64,000 nt of DNA from Ligula intestinalis (Eukaryota > Platyhelminthes > Cestoda > Diphyllobothriidea > Diphyllobothriidae), in the NCBI GenBank assembly GCA_036362985.1, contig JAYGXS010000005.1:57101892-57165891 (forward strand), in the 5' to 3' direction. A program made the position numbers and the translations under genes. This document shows, piece after piece, positions 35,201-46,720 of this stretch (position 1 is its first letter; every line of letters begins with the position of its first letter). Under the pieces are notes generated by a model. The model saw nothing but the letters and a program-made list of their open reading frames with translations. It had not been told where the DNA came from and did not search any database.

Positions 35201-38200
35201 GACTCGCTATAAAAAAGAACGGTTACGGCTATGGCTAGGTTTTTGAGCAAAATTACACAAGTGCGTTGTTCGCAATGGACATAAAATCTGAATTGATTCC
35301 TAAAAAACTTGTCAAAACTTAGCGATTAGAGCTTTGGCCTCCGGCAAAGGCCTTCTCTGATGCGCGGGTTAATATCCCGCCAAACGCCTCGATTTTTTGC
35401 ACAATTCGGTCAATTCAAATGAAGCATCTGCAAAACCTCCTAATATTTGTCATAGTGTTGTTTACCATCAGAGAAATTACGCATGCAAATCATGTACTTT
35501 CCGATTTGTGTCTGGCTGTAGCTGTACAAAGTTCTGTTGGCAGTCGACCCACTATTTAAAACTGTGTGTGGGCATAATCGAATGTACATTTACTGCTTTT
35601 TGCTGAAACACGTACCACGTTATCCCATGGAATGCGTAAATCGGAGCACAAATCGTAAAATACTGTCTGACGCCTTTCACGGAGGTCACTCGACCCCATC
35701 TCAATACTTGTCAGTCAGCAAGATCGGGAAATTCAGTGCTATGGGAGTACATTCCTATGGTAGTTTGGCACATCCGTCTCCTTAGTAAAACTGAATATCC
35801 AGCAGGCTCGTGTCTTGGAAACTTGCCAGCCGATGGGATAACCCATATGGACTCCGATTGACAGCCATACTGCAAAGCGTCCTCCCCAATGCGGCATTTA
35901 TGCATATTTGCTTTTGTATAATCCTAGACTGCTCCTTGAAATATGGGTTGTGGGGCATAAGGATCTGTATGTGTGTCCCACGTATTTACGTGGATTCATT
36001 CATCTCACATTCAAGCAGATTGCATGCACCTTCCCGTTTACAGTTATTTCGTGTAAAACCTCACTACTTACTCATAATAAGTACCTTTTATTTTTCAGGT
36101 GGCTTCCGCTTTGGCAGACTACCTGTCTGTAAAGTGTGTTCTCTGTTGCGGTGGTCGAAGCAATGCGGGTGAAATGGGAAAAACTGTGGAAAAGGGTTCT
36201 CAAATCGTCGTAGGTACACCAGGTCGCATTTTAGGTAAGGAATAAGATCTTTGTACTTGGTGGCTTTTTGAATTTTCCCCATAGTTTCTTTCAAGAAGTC
36301 TACTAAGATCCTGCAACTAGCTGGTAGTTCGACCACCGCAGGCGACGATCCCCACCGGTGTCTTATTATGTGGATGCAATTTTCAGTCGCCCATTTCTTT
36401 TCTTTGGATGAAGTCCTGTGATCCTTCTAACCCTTACCGACCAGATATTGATAGTGGTACACATTCAAGACGTGGATACAGTAGCTGGCGACGTTAAGCT
36501 ACCCGTCTATGGGTACCATACATAATTTGACGCATCTCGAGGCTGCATTCACGGAGGTCTCGAATCTCATGTATCCGGAAGTACAATAAGGGCCGCATCA
36601 AGTGAAAGCTATTGCAACTTCATCCATTTTCTTGTGAAGAGCCGAGTTTATTGCCAGATAATAGACCTCATAGTCATTACTCCTAACGCATCGGAGTATA
36701 TTAAGGCACTTAAGACTATAATAGGAAATGCATTGGTCTTTCCAGGTGGGATATGCCTTTGTGCTTGTTATAGAATCTCTTAGTCTCCTTGCGTTTTTAT
36801 AGATGGACAAAGATGGTTTACCTGAAGTTCTGAAAAAGTCTTTTATGCCCCCACTTCCTGTGGACTAGCGAGGTGAGTTACTCATGACCTGAAAGTCGAC
36901 ATACTTCTAATTTTCAATTGGGGGGAAGTTAGAGTTCAACAGCCGCTGCAGCGTTTTAATGGTATCTTGCAGACAGAGAGAGCGTGGACGCCAGAGGTCT
37001 GCGTGTGTTTCCATGTAAGCTGTCTACTTTGTTTATGGCTTAGTTGGATACTGTGGATGGCCGATATTTTCATAAAGAGGGTTTTTTGTCGGTGCTATTG
37101 GCTTGGGAGCTGCAGATCGCTTTGGCTGTCGCAAATAAATGATTCGTCTCATTGCAGCGAGCATACCTTTCGATTTTTCCGGTCCTGCATAGAAGTTTAA
37201 ACTTCCCCGGGACTGCTACTGCACCGCGCGTCGCAATCTTAAAAAGTCGCTTTTTGGCTTCGGTTCTATGCTTAAGTAGGTGATGTGCAACCTCTTCTCC
37301 TCTTCCATTTCAAAGTACAGCCTTTTTTATGAATTTATGTGTATTCTTCTGGATTTCAACTCCTTCATGTTTCCAGGAAAATTTTAAATCCGCCTGTCTG
37401 CCCTTCCGTCTTTCTGTCTGTTGCGAAGATTGTCGCTTTCGGACCCCAAATTTGAACCTTCAACTTTACCACCTTTTGAAAGAATTTGCCCACAATAAGA
37501 CTATNNNNNNNNNNNNNNNNNNNNNNNNNNNNNNNNNNNNNNNNNNNNNNNNNNNNNNNNNNNNNNNNNNNNNNNNNNNNNNNNNNNNNNNNNNNNNNNN
37601 NNNNNNNNNNNNNNNNNNNNNNNNNNNNNNNNNNNNNNNNNNNNNNNNNNNNNNNNNNNNNNNNNNNNNNNNNNNNNNNNNNNNNNNNNNNNNNNNNNNN
37701 NNNNNNNNNNNNNNNNNNNNNNNNNNNNNNNNNNNNNNNNNNNNNNNNNNNNNNNNNNNNNNNNNNNNNNNNNNNNNNNNNNNNNNNNNNNNNNNNNNNN
37801 NNNNNNNNNNNNNNNNNNNNNNNNNNNNNNNNNNNNNNNNNNNNNNNNNNNNNNNNNNNNNNNNNNNNNNNNNNNNNNNNNNNNNNNNNNNNNNNNNNNN
37901 NNNNATGTCCATGAACACCGACGCTTCCCCCCTCCATGTCCGCTTATATTGCTCCCTCACCCCGCTGCCCGGGCCCGTTCGCAGATAGAGGCTCGTGTGT
38001 CCGACCATCTGTCCTTAGCGCACCCCGTCTTGCATAGTTGCCAACTCACTGCCAGAGCAATAAACCCTACGGTTACTGCTATTGTGTTAGCTTCAACCAC
38101 CGTATCTGGTGTTTTAACGACCTGCTCGTGAAGTCGGGCTTTTCTTCGATTTTTTCTGTTTCGCCTCTTCTGCGTCATTTGACCGTGCGGCCCATCAGAA

Positions 38201-41200
38201 GGCCATGTTTCTAACCTCGTAGGCTTGATCCCCGCAAGAGTGAGTGGGTGTACTGTTGAATTCTCGTGTGTTCGTGAGCTGTTTATATCATTCTCGGTAA
38301 CTTTATGGGTACCGTATGGAGCAGGGCGATTTAACCTCTCCTGTAGAATAGCTCAGTATTTCGGCTACTGGGATGAAGTTAGACACAAGGAATTAAAGAA
38401 TGGTGGTGTGTTTTGACGAGCCGCGTGGTAAGTGCGTAAGACCAACCTGGAGGCCAGTCTAAATCCGGATACGGCTGACGTAATTGGGCATGCGCACCCA
38501 TTACAAATATCACGCGTCGGGGTCGGTAGATGGCAAGTCTAGGTTTAGTCTCAGGCCATGCCAGCCACCTGCACCCTGTGTTCGTACAGCATAGGGTGAG
38601 GGCAGAAAGATTGCGGTAGATGCCGCTCAAGTCTGCTCTCCAGTTAAACCATTCCACGCATAATTGGCTGTTCATGTGCTCACAGTGACGTGGGGCATAT
38701 GGTGAACATTGCCGGAGACTATGGCCGAATGTCGCTGTATTTTATCCTAACTTTAGCAGACGTACAGCGTGACTGAGTCCTATTTGCTCCTACTGAACTG
38801 TGCTATGCCGGGCTATGAAGGCCTAGCATTCTCGTAGGGACAGAAGCTTTGTCATATTGCGATGATCTGCTTCTGCTTTGCTCTCATCGTTCTCCCCCCC
38901 CCTCGCCTCCATCCACTCCCCACAATAACTGCGAACTTCGATTGTTCAGCCCTCAGGTCAACGGGGTGTTCTGGGTGATTTGCCCCCCCCCCCTCCTCCC
39001 CCGCGGCAACATTGGGGAACCTAGTCTCTACGGGGGCAAACTTAGTAAATCAGACCACGCAAAGCGTGTCACTGTGATTTGACCTCAACCAGTTCGCTTA
39101 AAGTCACTTTTATGTCCACGAGCGCTCACCCTTTTCCCTCCATGTCCGCTTATTTTGCTCCCACCCCACTTTGCCGCCAGGGTCCCTTGGCAGTTAGAGG
39201 CTCGCGTGTCCGAACATCTTTACTTACAGCGCCTCGTTTGGATCGGTGCCAACTCGCCGCCACAGCCATAATCCCTGCGGTAAGGCTATTGTGGTCGCTT
39301 CTGCCGCCCCCTATATATATTGTTTTTACGACCTGCCCATGAGGTCGGGCTTTTCTTCGTTTCCCCGTGCTCACTGTGATATGAGGCATTTGGTAAACAT
39401 GGTCGGAGATGATGTCCGAAGCGTGATCACGCTGCGATTGTCTGCTTCTGCAATGCTCGCATCGTGCCTTCCGTCCGCTCCCCATAATAACTGGGATCTT
39501 TGATTGTGCAGTCCTAAGGTCAGCGGGGTCTTGTGGGTGATGTTTTTCCCCCCTCCCCTCTCCCCGCAGAAACATTAGGGGACCCAGTCCATATGGGGGT
39601 AGCATAGCAAGTCAGGCCACACAAGCAGTGTCATCGGGATTTGACCACACACCGTCCCCTTAAAGTCGGTTTTATGTCCACGAAGGCTGACCCTCACCCC
39701 TTCCCCCCCCCTCCATGTTTGCTTATTTTGCTCCCCCTACTTCGCCGCCTGGGTCCGTTCGGGGATTAAGGCTGACGTAGCCGAACATCTGTCCTTACCA
39801 CGCCTCGCCTTGCATAGTTGCTAACTCATTGCCAGAGTCATAAACCCTACGGTTACGGCTATTGTGGTCGTTTTAACGACCTGCTCATGAGGTCAGGCTT
39901 CTCTTCGTTTCCTTCTGCCTCGCCGTTTCAGTGTCATTTGGCCGTTTGGTCCAGCAGAAGGCCATGTTTCTAACCTCTTAGGTGTGATGCTCGGCTAGCT
40001 TCATTGGACATGCGCACCCGTAACAAATGTGGGGTGGCAAGTCTAGGGTCAGGCTTACACCGCGCCATCTACCCGTATCCAGTCTTCTTGACTTTGTCAT
40101 GATAGCGAAGGGTGATGGTAGAGCGATTGCGGTAGGCGCTGCGCAAGTCCGCTGTCTCTTTAAACCACGCCATGCGTAATTTCCGGTCCCCCTGCTCACT
40201 ATTATGTCAGCCACATGGTGGACATCATCGAAAACTATTGTTGTTGAAATATCGCGGTATCACAGATCTTATAACTGGGTCTCTGTGCCCAGTTTCGTCT
40301 GCGAGCGCTCACTTCTCAACAATAGATGGTGATTGCTGTCTAGGCTTTTTTTTTAATCTTCAAAAGAATAACCATCTACAGCGAAGCCTCGTCTGCAAGA
40401 TGCTTATCTTTTTAACAAACGCCCCACCCCGATCACCTATTTCTGTACGCTTTAGAGATGCTGCGACAAGGATGTCTAAAGCTGGCTGGTTTGCGCATCT
40501 TTGTCATTGATGAGGCCGATGAGATGTTAAACCAAGGCCTGCGAGACCAACTTGAGCAGATCTGCAAGCGCCTCCCCACTGCCTCTCGATCGAGCACTGG
40601 AGATGACATTTTCGCCAGTTTGGAACAGTTTCAAGGCCGGACGGCCGTCCAGCGGGTAGTCGTGTCGGCTACCTGGACCTCAGGCTGTCGCGAGGTGATG
40701 CAACAGTTCCTCGACAACCCCGTTCTCATTCTCGTGCCCAGGTGCTGTGCTACTTATGTTTTGTCATTTTTGCAGATCCAGACATTTCCGTATTTAAAGG
40801 TTATGGCAACTCGAAACCGTAATATCTCTCTCTCTCTCTCTCTGCCTAATTTTTCGACTGGTAGGGTGAGTTTAAATATATCTTAGCGAACATTTATCAC
40901 ACAGCTTTTGAACAGGAACATGGACCATATCTTGGCTGTTTACGATGATCGAGTATGCATATCTGAAGATTAGGGTTAGGGTGGCTAAAACAATCAACTA
41001 CTCAGCCGCTCAAAAATACTTTGTCATAGCAATTTCCATCTTTTTAGCATGTTTCACCAAGGATATTTTTCATTTATCTCACAACTGACATATCCTGGAA
41101 GTCTTTTAACGCACCCGTCTGTCTACGTTAGCGGCCTCTTCCCATTGCGGTCTTCGTGTGCATGTACTTTTAATTTCTGTCTCCGTGTCATCAATCTTAG

Positions 41201-44200
41201 TTTCATGAAATTTATATTAAATCTGGCGTTGCGTCAGTGGTAACTATGTCGCTCAACAGAGAACCACGGCAGGCACGTCTTCGACCGCGTTCCCACCCGC
41301 CCTCACGACAGCCAAGGTCTGCTACACCAAACCTCCCTACGGTGGATCTATCTCTCCTCCTCTCCATCTGTGTTTTTGATGACGGAGCATCCCCTCCCGA
41401 CCATGCTGCTCCGACCCCTCCTCGCCGCCGGGATTGTGATCCACCCGGCGGGGCTCCGGATCCAGCGAGGGCTACTAGCCAGCCAGCCATGCCGCTCAAC
41501 ACGGACAAGGAAACTCGTACCTTTACATTAATTTTGCCGTCCAGTCCCACCGTCAATTGAGCACTACTGCGTCATTTTAATTATCGCGCGTAAATAATCG
41601 ATTATTTAAATAAGCTGTTTGGTGGCCTAACTTTAACTGTTACCAATTCAGCCCCAGTCGACTTTATCTACTTTGACTAAATACTGAGAAAGGTCTGGTC
41701 AGCGACTGCATACTACCTCGTCTGTGCCCCTCCTGCTTAGTCCAGCTACTTGAACACGCTGCTGATTAAAAAAGGGGGGTGAGTTAGCTCGATTATACGC
41801 AAACCTATCATGTGCAAGTTGCTCCTGTCAAATTCTCTCTCTCCCCCCTCCCCAGAATCTGACTGCCCTCGCCAACCATGGTAGGCAGGAAGTACTGAAG
41901 CAGTTTACCTCGTAGACCTGCCAGTCTGGCCAACCGAGTGTCTTTCTGGACTGACCGTCAACTTTTCTTACTTTGCCTATGGTGCTCGTGAGCATAGTTT
42001 CGGTTATAACATCCTCTAATACTCCGCTATTTTACTGCATCCCAACTGGTGTAGAGACGAACTGACTCTCTCCTCTATCATCCAATCCTACATCGACGTC
42101 GGAGGTGAGGAGTGGAAGTTTGAGGCCCTAGCTGATATCTTTGCCAGCATCTGTGTGCCACAGACTGTCGTCTTTGTGAATACGCGTCGCAAGGTGGAGT
42201 GGTTGGCTGAACGTCTGACGCACGAGGGCTTCGCAGTCAGTGCTGCACATGGTGAAATGGATCAGACTTCACGTGACAGTGTCATGGGACAGTTTCGAGC
42301 CGGAAGAAGGTACCTTGCTGTGCTCTCCTCCTTCTAGGCACACCTCTCTTTTGCTCTCTTTTCGTCCCCTTTTAATTTAATTTCCCTTCTATCTGAGTCG
42401 ACAGATCACGGGCGGCAAAACATGTCTCTCACTACTAAACTGATTTCAGACTAAAACTGTTACCTTTTGACCCAGCTGAGGTCGACGTTGACCTGAATTA
42501 TCTGGGTCGGTCCTACTGAAGTCATGTAAACCATGAAACTGTTATTGGCTATCTTTACTCCAGTGCCTGGTCAATTGTTGTGCAACCCAGCCGATACGAG
42601 TTGTTGGTTGTTTATTTAAGCGGTATCGGTCATCTACGTTAACTCCTCACCCCTTAACTCGCTTGGCTTGGGGCATTTAGTTTAACGCAACCTTTTAACT
42701 AGACAGTTGAATTTATTTGTTGAAATAAGCATTCGCAACTATACTCCCCTCTCCATCATATTCTCGTTTCTTCAGAGACATCGAAATCACCCTCACAAGT
42801 GGCATAAATGCATTAGGTAGACTTAACTTTTCTCATTTGTATTTAACAGTAGTAAGACTGATCTGCCCGGTCTTAGGCGTATCTGTCCTCGGGACTGGGC
42901 CACTCCCATTCCTAGCATCGAAGGCAGGATGCCAACGACCGAGGGACCACATTCATGTCGATGTCCGATCGGGTTCTGAGCTATCCTCTTTTTGCTTCTT
43001 ACCGTTGGGCAACGGCGTGTGATTTAGAGTAGAAATATCGATCGGGCAGGTGTCTTCCAAGGACTTAAGGGAAGTACTCACGTCGATCGAGATTGATCAT
43101 ATAAGGCCCTAGCGGGTGTGGCCTGTCTCATTGGAGGCTAAATTGGTTTAATTCGTTTTCGAGAAAAATCTGTCGAAAACCTCCCGGTTCCGCTAGGCTT
43201 CCTCGCGCCTAGCCTAATGTGTGCAAATGCGAGAAGGACTGACCAGATGACGCCAGGTGCACGAGATCTTTGTACTAATCGAGATACCACAACGGGATCG
43301 TGGACACTTTTTATCCTGCGAGTGCTAGTAATTCGGGTGATCATGTAGTATTTATTCTGTTCGCCTGGAAATATCTTAATCCGGGGGGAAGGAGTGCTTG
43401 AACCCCTTCGTTTCTCGGAGTGGACAGTAATTACTTCCGGGAACTGCATTCTCTGGAGCTGAGAGCGGTGAGCATGTTTACGGCGAAACAGGGTGACTTA
43501 TGAACTCAGTCCTCTAAGCCATCGTTTGCATTGCTTAATCACGGACCTGTCCGTGAAGTGCTCCTTTTACATATTATCCCTGTATCAGGTTAAATTAATA
43601 CTTCCCTTCACCTCAGGGCTAGCCAATTCGTACTAGGTGGGTCATTGTGAGCAATAACAACGAACCTTCTTTGCCCGTCAGAAAATACCTTCATTTGATC
43701 AATTTATGGAAACCTCGATTTGATTCGAACCAACCACAGCAAGTGCAAGGCTTGAGTACACCCAACGCTCTAACCGGGGAGCCGGGAGTTGAATAAATGG
43801 ACCAGAGTTGTTCTCTCGGTATGGTTTATTCCTTGTCATTTGAGTAAAATGGCTCAAATGGGGTTCAGTTTTCGCTTTAAACGTCTCACTTGCCCCCCCC
43901 CTCAATGTTTTCACTTTGTCTAATTTCAGTCGTATTCTCGTGACAACGGATGTCTGGGCTCGTGGAATTGACGTACAGACCGTCGGTCTTGTGGTAAACT
44001 ACGATCTGCCGAGCACAGCCGCGGTGTATTTACATCGCATTGGTCGGTCGGGCCGATTTGGTAGGCGTGGTATCGCCATCAGCCTGGTTGGTGGTCACTC
44101 AACCGACAAAGCGCACCTGGCAACCATCGCTAAGGCCTACGGCACTGCCATTGAGCCAGCTCCGGCCCAACTGAGTGAGCTGACTGAGCGTGCCGTTGAC

Positions 44201-44461
44201 ACGGAGGCTCGACCGCCTTTGGCTGGAAAGCGGCCGCGAACGAAGGAGCTGGACGCTAAATCTACAATGCTGACACCTACAGCTGTCTGGTCGGAGCCAC
44301 AAGCCAAGATGCCCAAGGCAGGCGCTCCAACCAACGCAAATCCGGACAGCCATTCTACCCTACCCACCGGTAAAGCCTCCAAGAAGCAAAAGCTGAAGGC
44401 CAGACGAAGAAAAAATAAGGAAAAAAGAATGAAAAAGAAGAAAGTAAAAAAAACTGTATAG
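32089..44461 (+). CDS. DEAD-box RNA helicase, eIF4A/eIF4A3-like, six exons
   Basis: Exons 32089-32233, 34388-34590, 36099-36234, 40456-40741, 42055-42309 and 43930-44461 sum to 1557 bases, 518 codons plus TAG, with every junction in phase and on GT/AG. Family role: ATP-dependent RNA unwinding or clamping in translation initiation or at exon junctions. Motifs in order: Q motif [19 protein letters not shown], Ia PTRELA, GG, Ib [62 protein letters not shown] and VWARG resemble eIF4A3; INTRRK-like and RFGR resemble eIF4A1. Odd: about 20 extra residues between DEAD and SAT, Trp after SAT, and about 95 extra C-terminal residues ending Lys/Arg-rich, against about 400-410 residues in eIF4A. Probably a divergent paralogue, perhaps nuclear or nucleolar (inference). 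Confidence 0.9.
33305..33411 (+). mobile_element. Foldback-element remnant in DEAD-box intron 1
   Basis: Left-arm sequence (TTCAGAAGG..., GCGTTCACCGGAGGAGGTTT, TTGTCTTCTCTAT) followed directly by the right end (CTTCAGAGGATGAATA, CTCTGAC), as if the middle of a 14.29 kb-type element was lost. Confidence 0.5.
34388..34590 (+). CDS. DEAD-box helicase exon 2
   Basis: Acceptor TTTTACATCGCAG, donor CAG/GTTTGA. Codes the Q motif ([13 protein letters not shown]), Walker A (AQSGTGKT) and motif Ia ([12 protein letters not shown]). Phase 1 in, phase 0 out. Confidence 0.92.
34995..35235 (-). pseudogene. LINE C-terminal fragment in DEAD-box intron 2
   Basis: Minus strand reads [20 protein letters not shown] and then [12 protein letters not shown], the typical last motif of Jockey/CR1-type LINE reverse transcriptases ('Asn-Arg-Val-x-x-x-Trp-Asn-x-Leu-Pro...Phe-Lys-x-x-Leu-Asp'). 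A TAG precedes it in frame. Short 3' fragment, antisense to the host gene. Confidence 0.65.
35318..35420 (+). repeat. tRNA-like repeat, second family, copy 1
   Basis: GATTAGAGCTTTGGCCTCC, then GATGCGCGGGTTAATATCCC (box-B-like), then CAAACGCCTCGATTTTTTGC. The same order is found at 55.9-56.1 kb. Lies in intron 2 of the helicase. Confidence 0.6.
36099..36234 (+). CDS. DEAD-box helicase exon 3
   Basis: Acceptor TTTTATTTTTCAG, donor TTAG/GTAAGG. Codes [16 protein letters not shown] (GG motif region) to [10 protein letters not shown] (motif Ib). Phase 0 in, phase 1 out. Contains CCGG where eIF4A has IGG. Confidence 0.9.
37505..37904. other. Assembly gap of 400 N
   Basis: Exactly 400 unknown bases inside helicase intron 3, directly before the first visible tandem-repeat copy. 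The round number suggests an estimated gap. Frames drawn through it are artefacts. Confidence 0.95.
37905..40250. repeat. Diverged tandem repeat array in DEAD-box intron 3
   Basis: At least three copies start ATGTCCA(T/C)GA at 37,905, 39,113 and about 39,674 and share TCCATGT(C/T)(C/T)GCTTAT, CATCTGTCCTTA, CCTACGGTTA and TCGGGCTTTTCTTCG in order. Further blocks are shared in part: GCATGCGCACCC at about 38,487 and 40,008, AGAAGGCCATGTTTCTAACC at about 38,197 and 39,957, and ATTGCGGTAG at about 38,610 and 40,125. Full units seem near 1.2 kb, with a shortened copy of about 560 bp. GC-rich compared with the surroundings. Confidence 0.8.
40456..40741 (+). CDS. DEAD-box helicase exon 4
   Basis: Acceptor CGCTTTAG, donor CCCAG/GTGCTG. 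Completes the Glu of ILEM, then [20 protein letters not shown] (Walker B), an insert around [20 protein letters not shown], then [10 protein letters not shown] (motif III) and [10 protein letters not shown]. The insert of about 20 residues and the Trp of motif III are unusual for eIF4A. Confidence 0.92.
40825..40843 (+). repeat. (TC)n microsatellite
   Basis: Nineteen bases of perfect TC repeat in helicase intron 4, shortly after exon 4. The rest of the intron has a short TTAGGG pair near 40,971. Confidence 0.9.
42055..42309 (+). CDS. DEAD-box helicase exon 5
   Basis: Acceptor CAACTGGTGTAG, donor AGAAG/GTACCT. Starts the second RecA lobe: [20 protein letters not shown], then [19 protein letters not shown] (motif IV), SAAHGEMDQ and FRAGR. 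Phase 2 in, phase 2 out. Confidence 0.92.
43714..43790 (-). repeat. tRNA-like sequence in DEAD-box intron 5
   Basis: Minus strand has a box-A-like CCCCGGTTAGAGCGTTGGG and a box-B-like GGTTGGTTCGAATCAAATC at tRNA spacing. The acceptor stem does not pair, so it looks like a SINE head rather than a working tRNA gene. The SINE body is not clear here. Confidence 0.45.
43930..44461 (+). CDS. DEAD-box helicase exon 6 with Lys-rich tail
   Basis: Acceptor TCTAATTTCAG. Reads [20 protein letters not shown] (motif V), [20 protein letters not shown] (motif VI) and [12 protein letters not shown], then leaves the eIF4A core after [13 protein letters not shown]. The tail is Pro/Ala/Thr-rich and ends in about 30 residues that are mostly Lys and Arg, a likely nuclear or nucleolar signal. 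Stop TAG 44,459-44,461. Confidence 0.93.
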
Positions 44462-44502
44462 CTTATGCCAAGCAGATCCCCCTGTACATCTGTAAATTTC
44501 CT

Positions 44503-44508
44503 ATTAAA
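44503..44508 (+). promoter_or_regulatory. Polyadenylation signal ATTAAA
   Basis: ATTAAA 42 bases after the helicase stop and about 30 bases before retrotransposon sequence begins, giving a very short 3' UTR. Confidence 0.5.
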
Positions 44509-44539
44509 AAGAGAAGTTTGTAAGACGCTTATCGTCTGT

Positions 44540-45632
44540 CTTTTTGGGTTCTACTTTATTCAGTCGCTGCTATCGGTCTACCACCGCACGAGTCCTGGTC
44601 CACAACAATCTCTCTCAGTCGTTCGATATGCGCTCTGGTGTCCGACAGGGCTGCGTCCTTTCGTCCATTCTGTTTAACTACGTCATTTACTGGATTCTCG
44701 GCAAGGCCCTACATGAAGAGGACGGTGTTGAGCTTGTACCCGGACGCTGGCTAACTGATCTTGACTACGCCAATGATATTGCGCTGTTCGCCTCAAGCTT
44801 TGGTGGTCTACAGTCGGTAGTGTTGCGGTTAAATGAGATCGCTATGTCGGTTGGCATGTCCATAAATTCCGGAAAGACGAAGTTGTTCTCGGGCTGCATC
44901 CCTGACCAGGAGAAGGAACCCCTGGGGCTTAATGGCCATCAACTTGAAGAAGTAGACAGCTTTAAATACTTCGGGGCGTGGCTGCTACCGAATGGGCAGA
45001 CCAAGGACGACATTGTCTCCCGTATCGATGCTGCTCACTGGGTTTTCTCACTCCCTTGAAAGCGCCTATGGATCCGATGTGACATCTCCATCGCCACAAA
45101 GATGTGTGTATACCGTACATCCATCCAGTCAGTCCTCCTCTATGGATGTGAATGCTGGGCTGCGCGCGCTGAAGATGAGCGAAGACTGGAGGTCCTTGAC
45201 CACCGGTGCCTGAGGAATATCCTGCGAGTTAAGTATAGTGACTTTATTTCAAATGAGACAGTCCGCATCCGCCGTGATCGTATCACGAGAATATCTCAGA
45301 CCATTCAAGAAAGGTGACTGAGGTGGTTTGGACACGTTCTTCGTCGTCCGCCCCACGAGCTTAGCTATGCTGTCCTCGACCCGGCGCCGCAGTCCACCTG
45401 GAAACGTCGAAGAGGAGGGCAACTTAAGACTTGGCTCGTCACCGTCCGTCAAGACATGGAAGCAGTCCTTGGACCTTCTATCTTCAATCTCCGTCGCTGG
45501 AGAAGAGACCGGGTGGAGCTTTCCAGATCCGCTGCCACCAATCGCTACGCACGGAGAGGTACCGTTCGTGACATCATTGAGGCCGGCTAGATCAGGCATG
45601 ATCACAGCCGTAACAAGCTAAGCAAGCAAGCT
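44540..45632 (+). pseudogene. RTE-like LINE, 5'-truncated
   Basis: One frame from about 44,544 to 45,589 with two in-frame TGA codons (45,057 and 45,315). Shows reverse-transcriptase blocks SGVRQGCVLSSILFNYVI, LDYANDIALFAS (the catalytic YADD is changed to YAND), MSINSGKTK and FKYFGAWL, then the RTE-type end SVLLYGCECWAARAEDERRL, LRWFGHVLRRPPHEL and a final TVRDIIEAG. Both stops sit where Arg would fit (CGA to TGA by one C-to-T change). A short AAGC-type run near 45,618 may be its tail. No endonuclease domain remains. Inactive. It lies in the same direction just after the helicase gene. Confidence 0.85.
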
Positions 45633-45870
45633 ATGCGACTGTCTGCAAGGCACAACGGGATGAATACGTTCTGTAACCAGCTCGGTGAGCGCTCTACAGC
45701 TCGAGGGAGTAGCCGTATTGGTTCGAAACACCGGGGTTAAATTCTGTTATGATGGTACATAACTGTGCAGCGGCATGGTTTGAAGAAGAGGTATGGTACC
45801 ACGCTGGGCTTGTAAAACTGCCAGGCATCTTTAGAGTTTCGTTACCATGTTACATGCTGTTAGATGTAAG

Positions 45871-46035
45871 CATGTAGTATTGCCAGCAAAGATATGCGAG
45901 ACGAATTGACATTTCTGGCTTATTAGCCGTCGTCAGCCAGTCATACCCAGACCCAAATGTTGTCCCATACGAGCCTAGAACTCGCGACCTTTTTGGTCAG
46001 AAGTCTATCGCTCTAGCTATTGAGCCACGAGCCGG
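45871..46035 (-). repeat. tRNA-derived SINE, copy d
   Basis: Minus strand: GTGGCTCAATAGCTAGAGCG (box A region), AGGTCGCGAGTTCTAGGC (box B region), then GGGTATGACTGGCTGACGAC and GGCTAATAAGCCAGAAATG. One of the best-preserved copies. Confidence 0.8.
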
Positions 46036-46720
46036 TTTGGTTCAGGGGCTATTGACACTCGTGGTCAGAGTCCCAGGCGAGACCCAAGGCAGAGCGGGAC
46101 AGATGAGTCCCGGTAGCAGTCAGGTGAACGTTCCTCAACGCGTGTTAGTTGTAAGTTTAGTGGGATCGGAGCCTAAACGCGGCGATTCGGGTGTGTCCCA
46201 GCACCTGAGGTATTTTGTGACCTCGAGCAGTTGGCTGAGTAAGACTTCCGTCATAGGCTCATTTAGATATTATTCTTTACCAAAACTGATCATTCGCTTG
46301 TACTATTAGCTATTTTGTCTTCTGTGGTGTTGCGAGTAAGATAGATCAATGTTGCTGATCCGCACAAAGGTGCCGGCTTTCTATAACTCGATAATTTTAG
46401 CCGCAAATATAAGTTCCAGTTCACATATTGGCCACTGAACCCAACTTGGACACAAATTTAAGAAGGGAGCATAGACATAAATCGACGTTGAGTGCCCACT
46501 GTGTTTAACTGTGCTTCTTGATTCAATAATTTAGCCAGCTCCCTGTGATATTTACCGCGTTAATACCATTTTCACGACCACTGACATATCGACTATGGAA
46601 GGCGTTGACTTCTGAGAAAGCGAACAGTCTGATTTACTCTCGTTGACGAATGTTCACCCGACCGCTAATGGAACTCATCTGTCTGGTCCTGCCCTCAGCC
46701 TCGACAGAGGCCCTGACACC

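Noticed and set aside
37329..38008. Long open frames across 37.3-38.0 kb on both strands
   Set aside because: They run through the 400-N gap and are open only because unknown bases are not read as stops.
39150..39605. 151-codon minus-strand frame
   Set aside because: Lies wholly inside the diverged tandem repeat of helicase intron 3 and is not kept open in the other copies.
41212..41560. Opposed 107- and 114-codon frames in helicase intron 4
   Set aside because: Pro/Arg-rich low-complexity sequence, open on both strands, inside an intron of a well-supported gene.
43714..43790. Possible tRNA gene in helicase intron 5
   Set aside because: Spacing is tRNA-like but stems do not close, so I list it as a SINE-type head.
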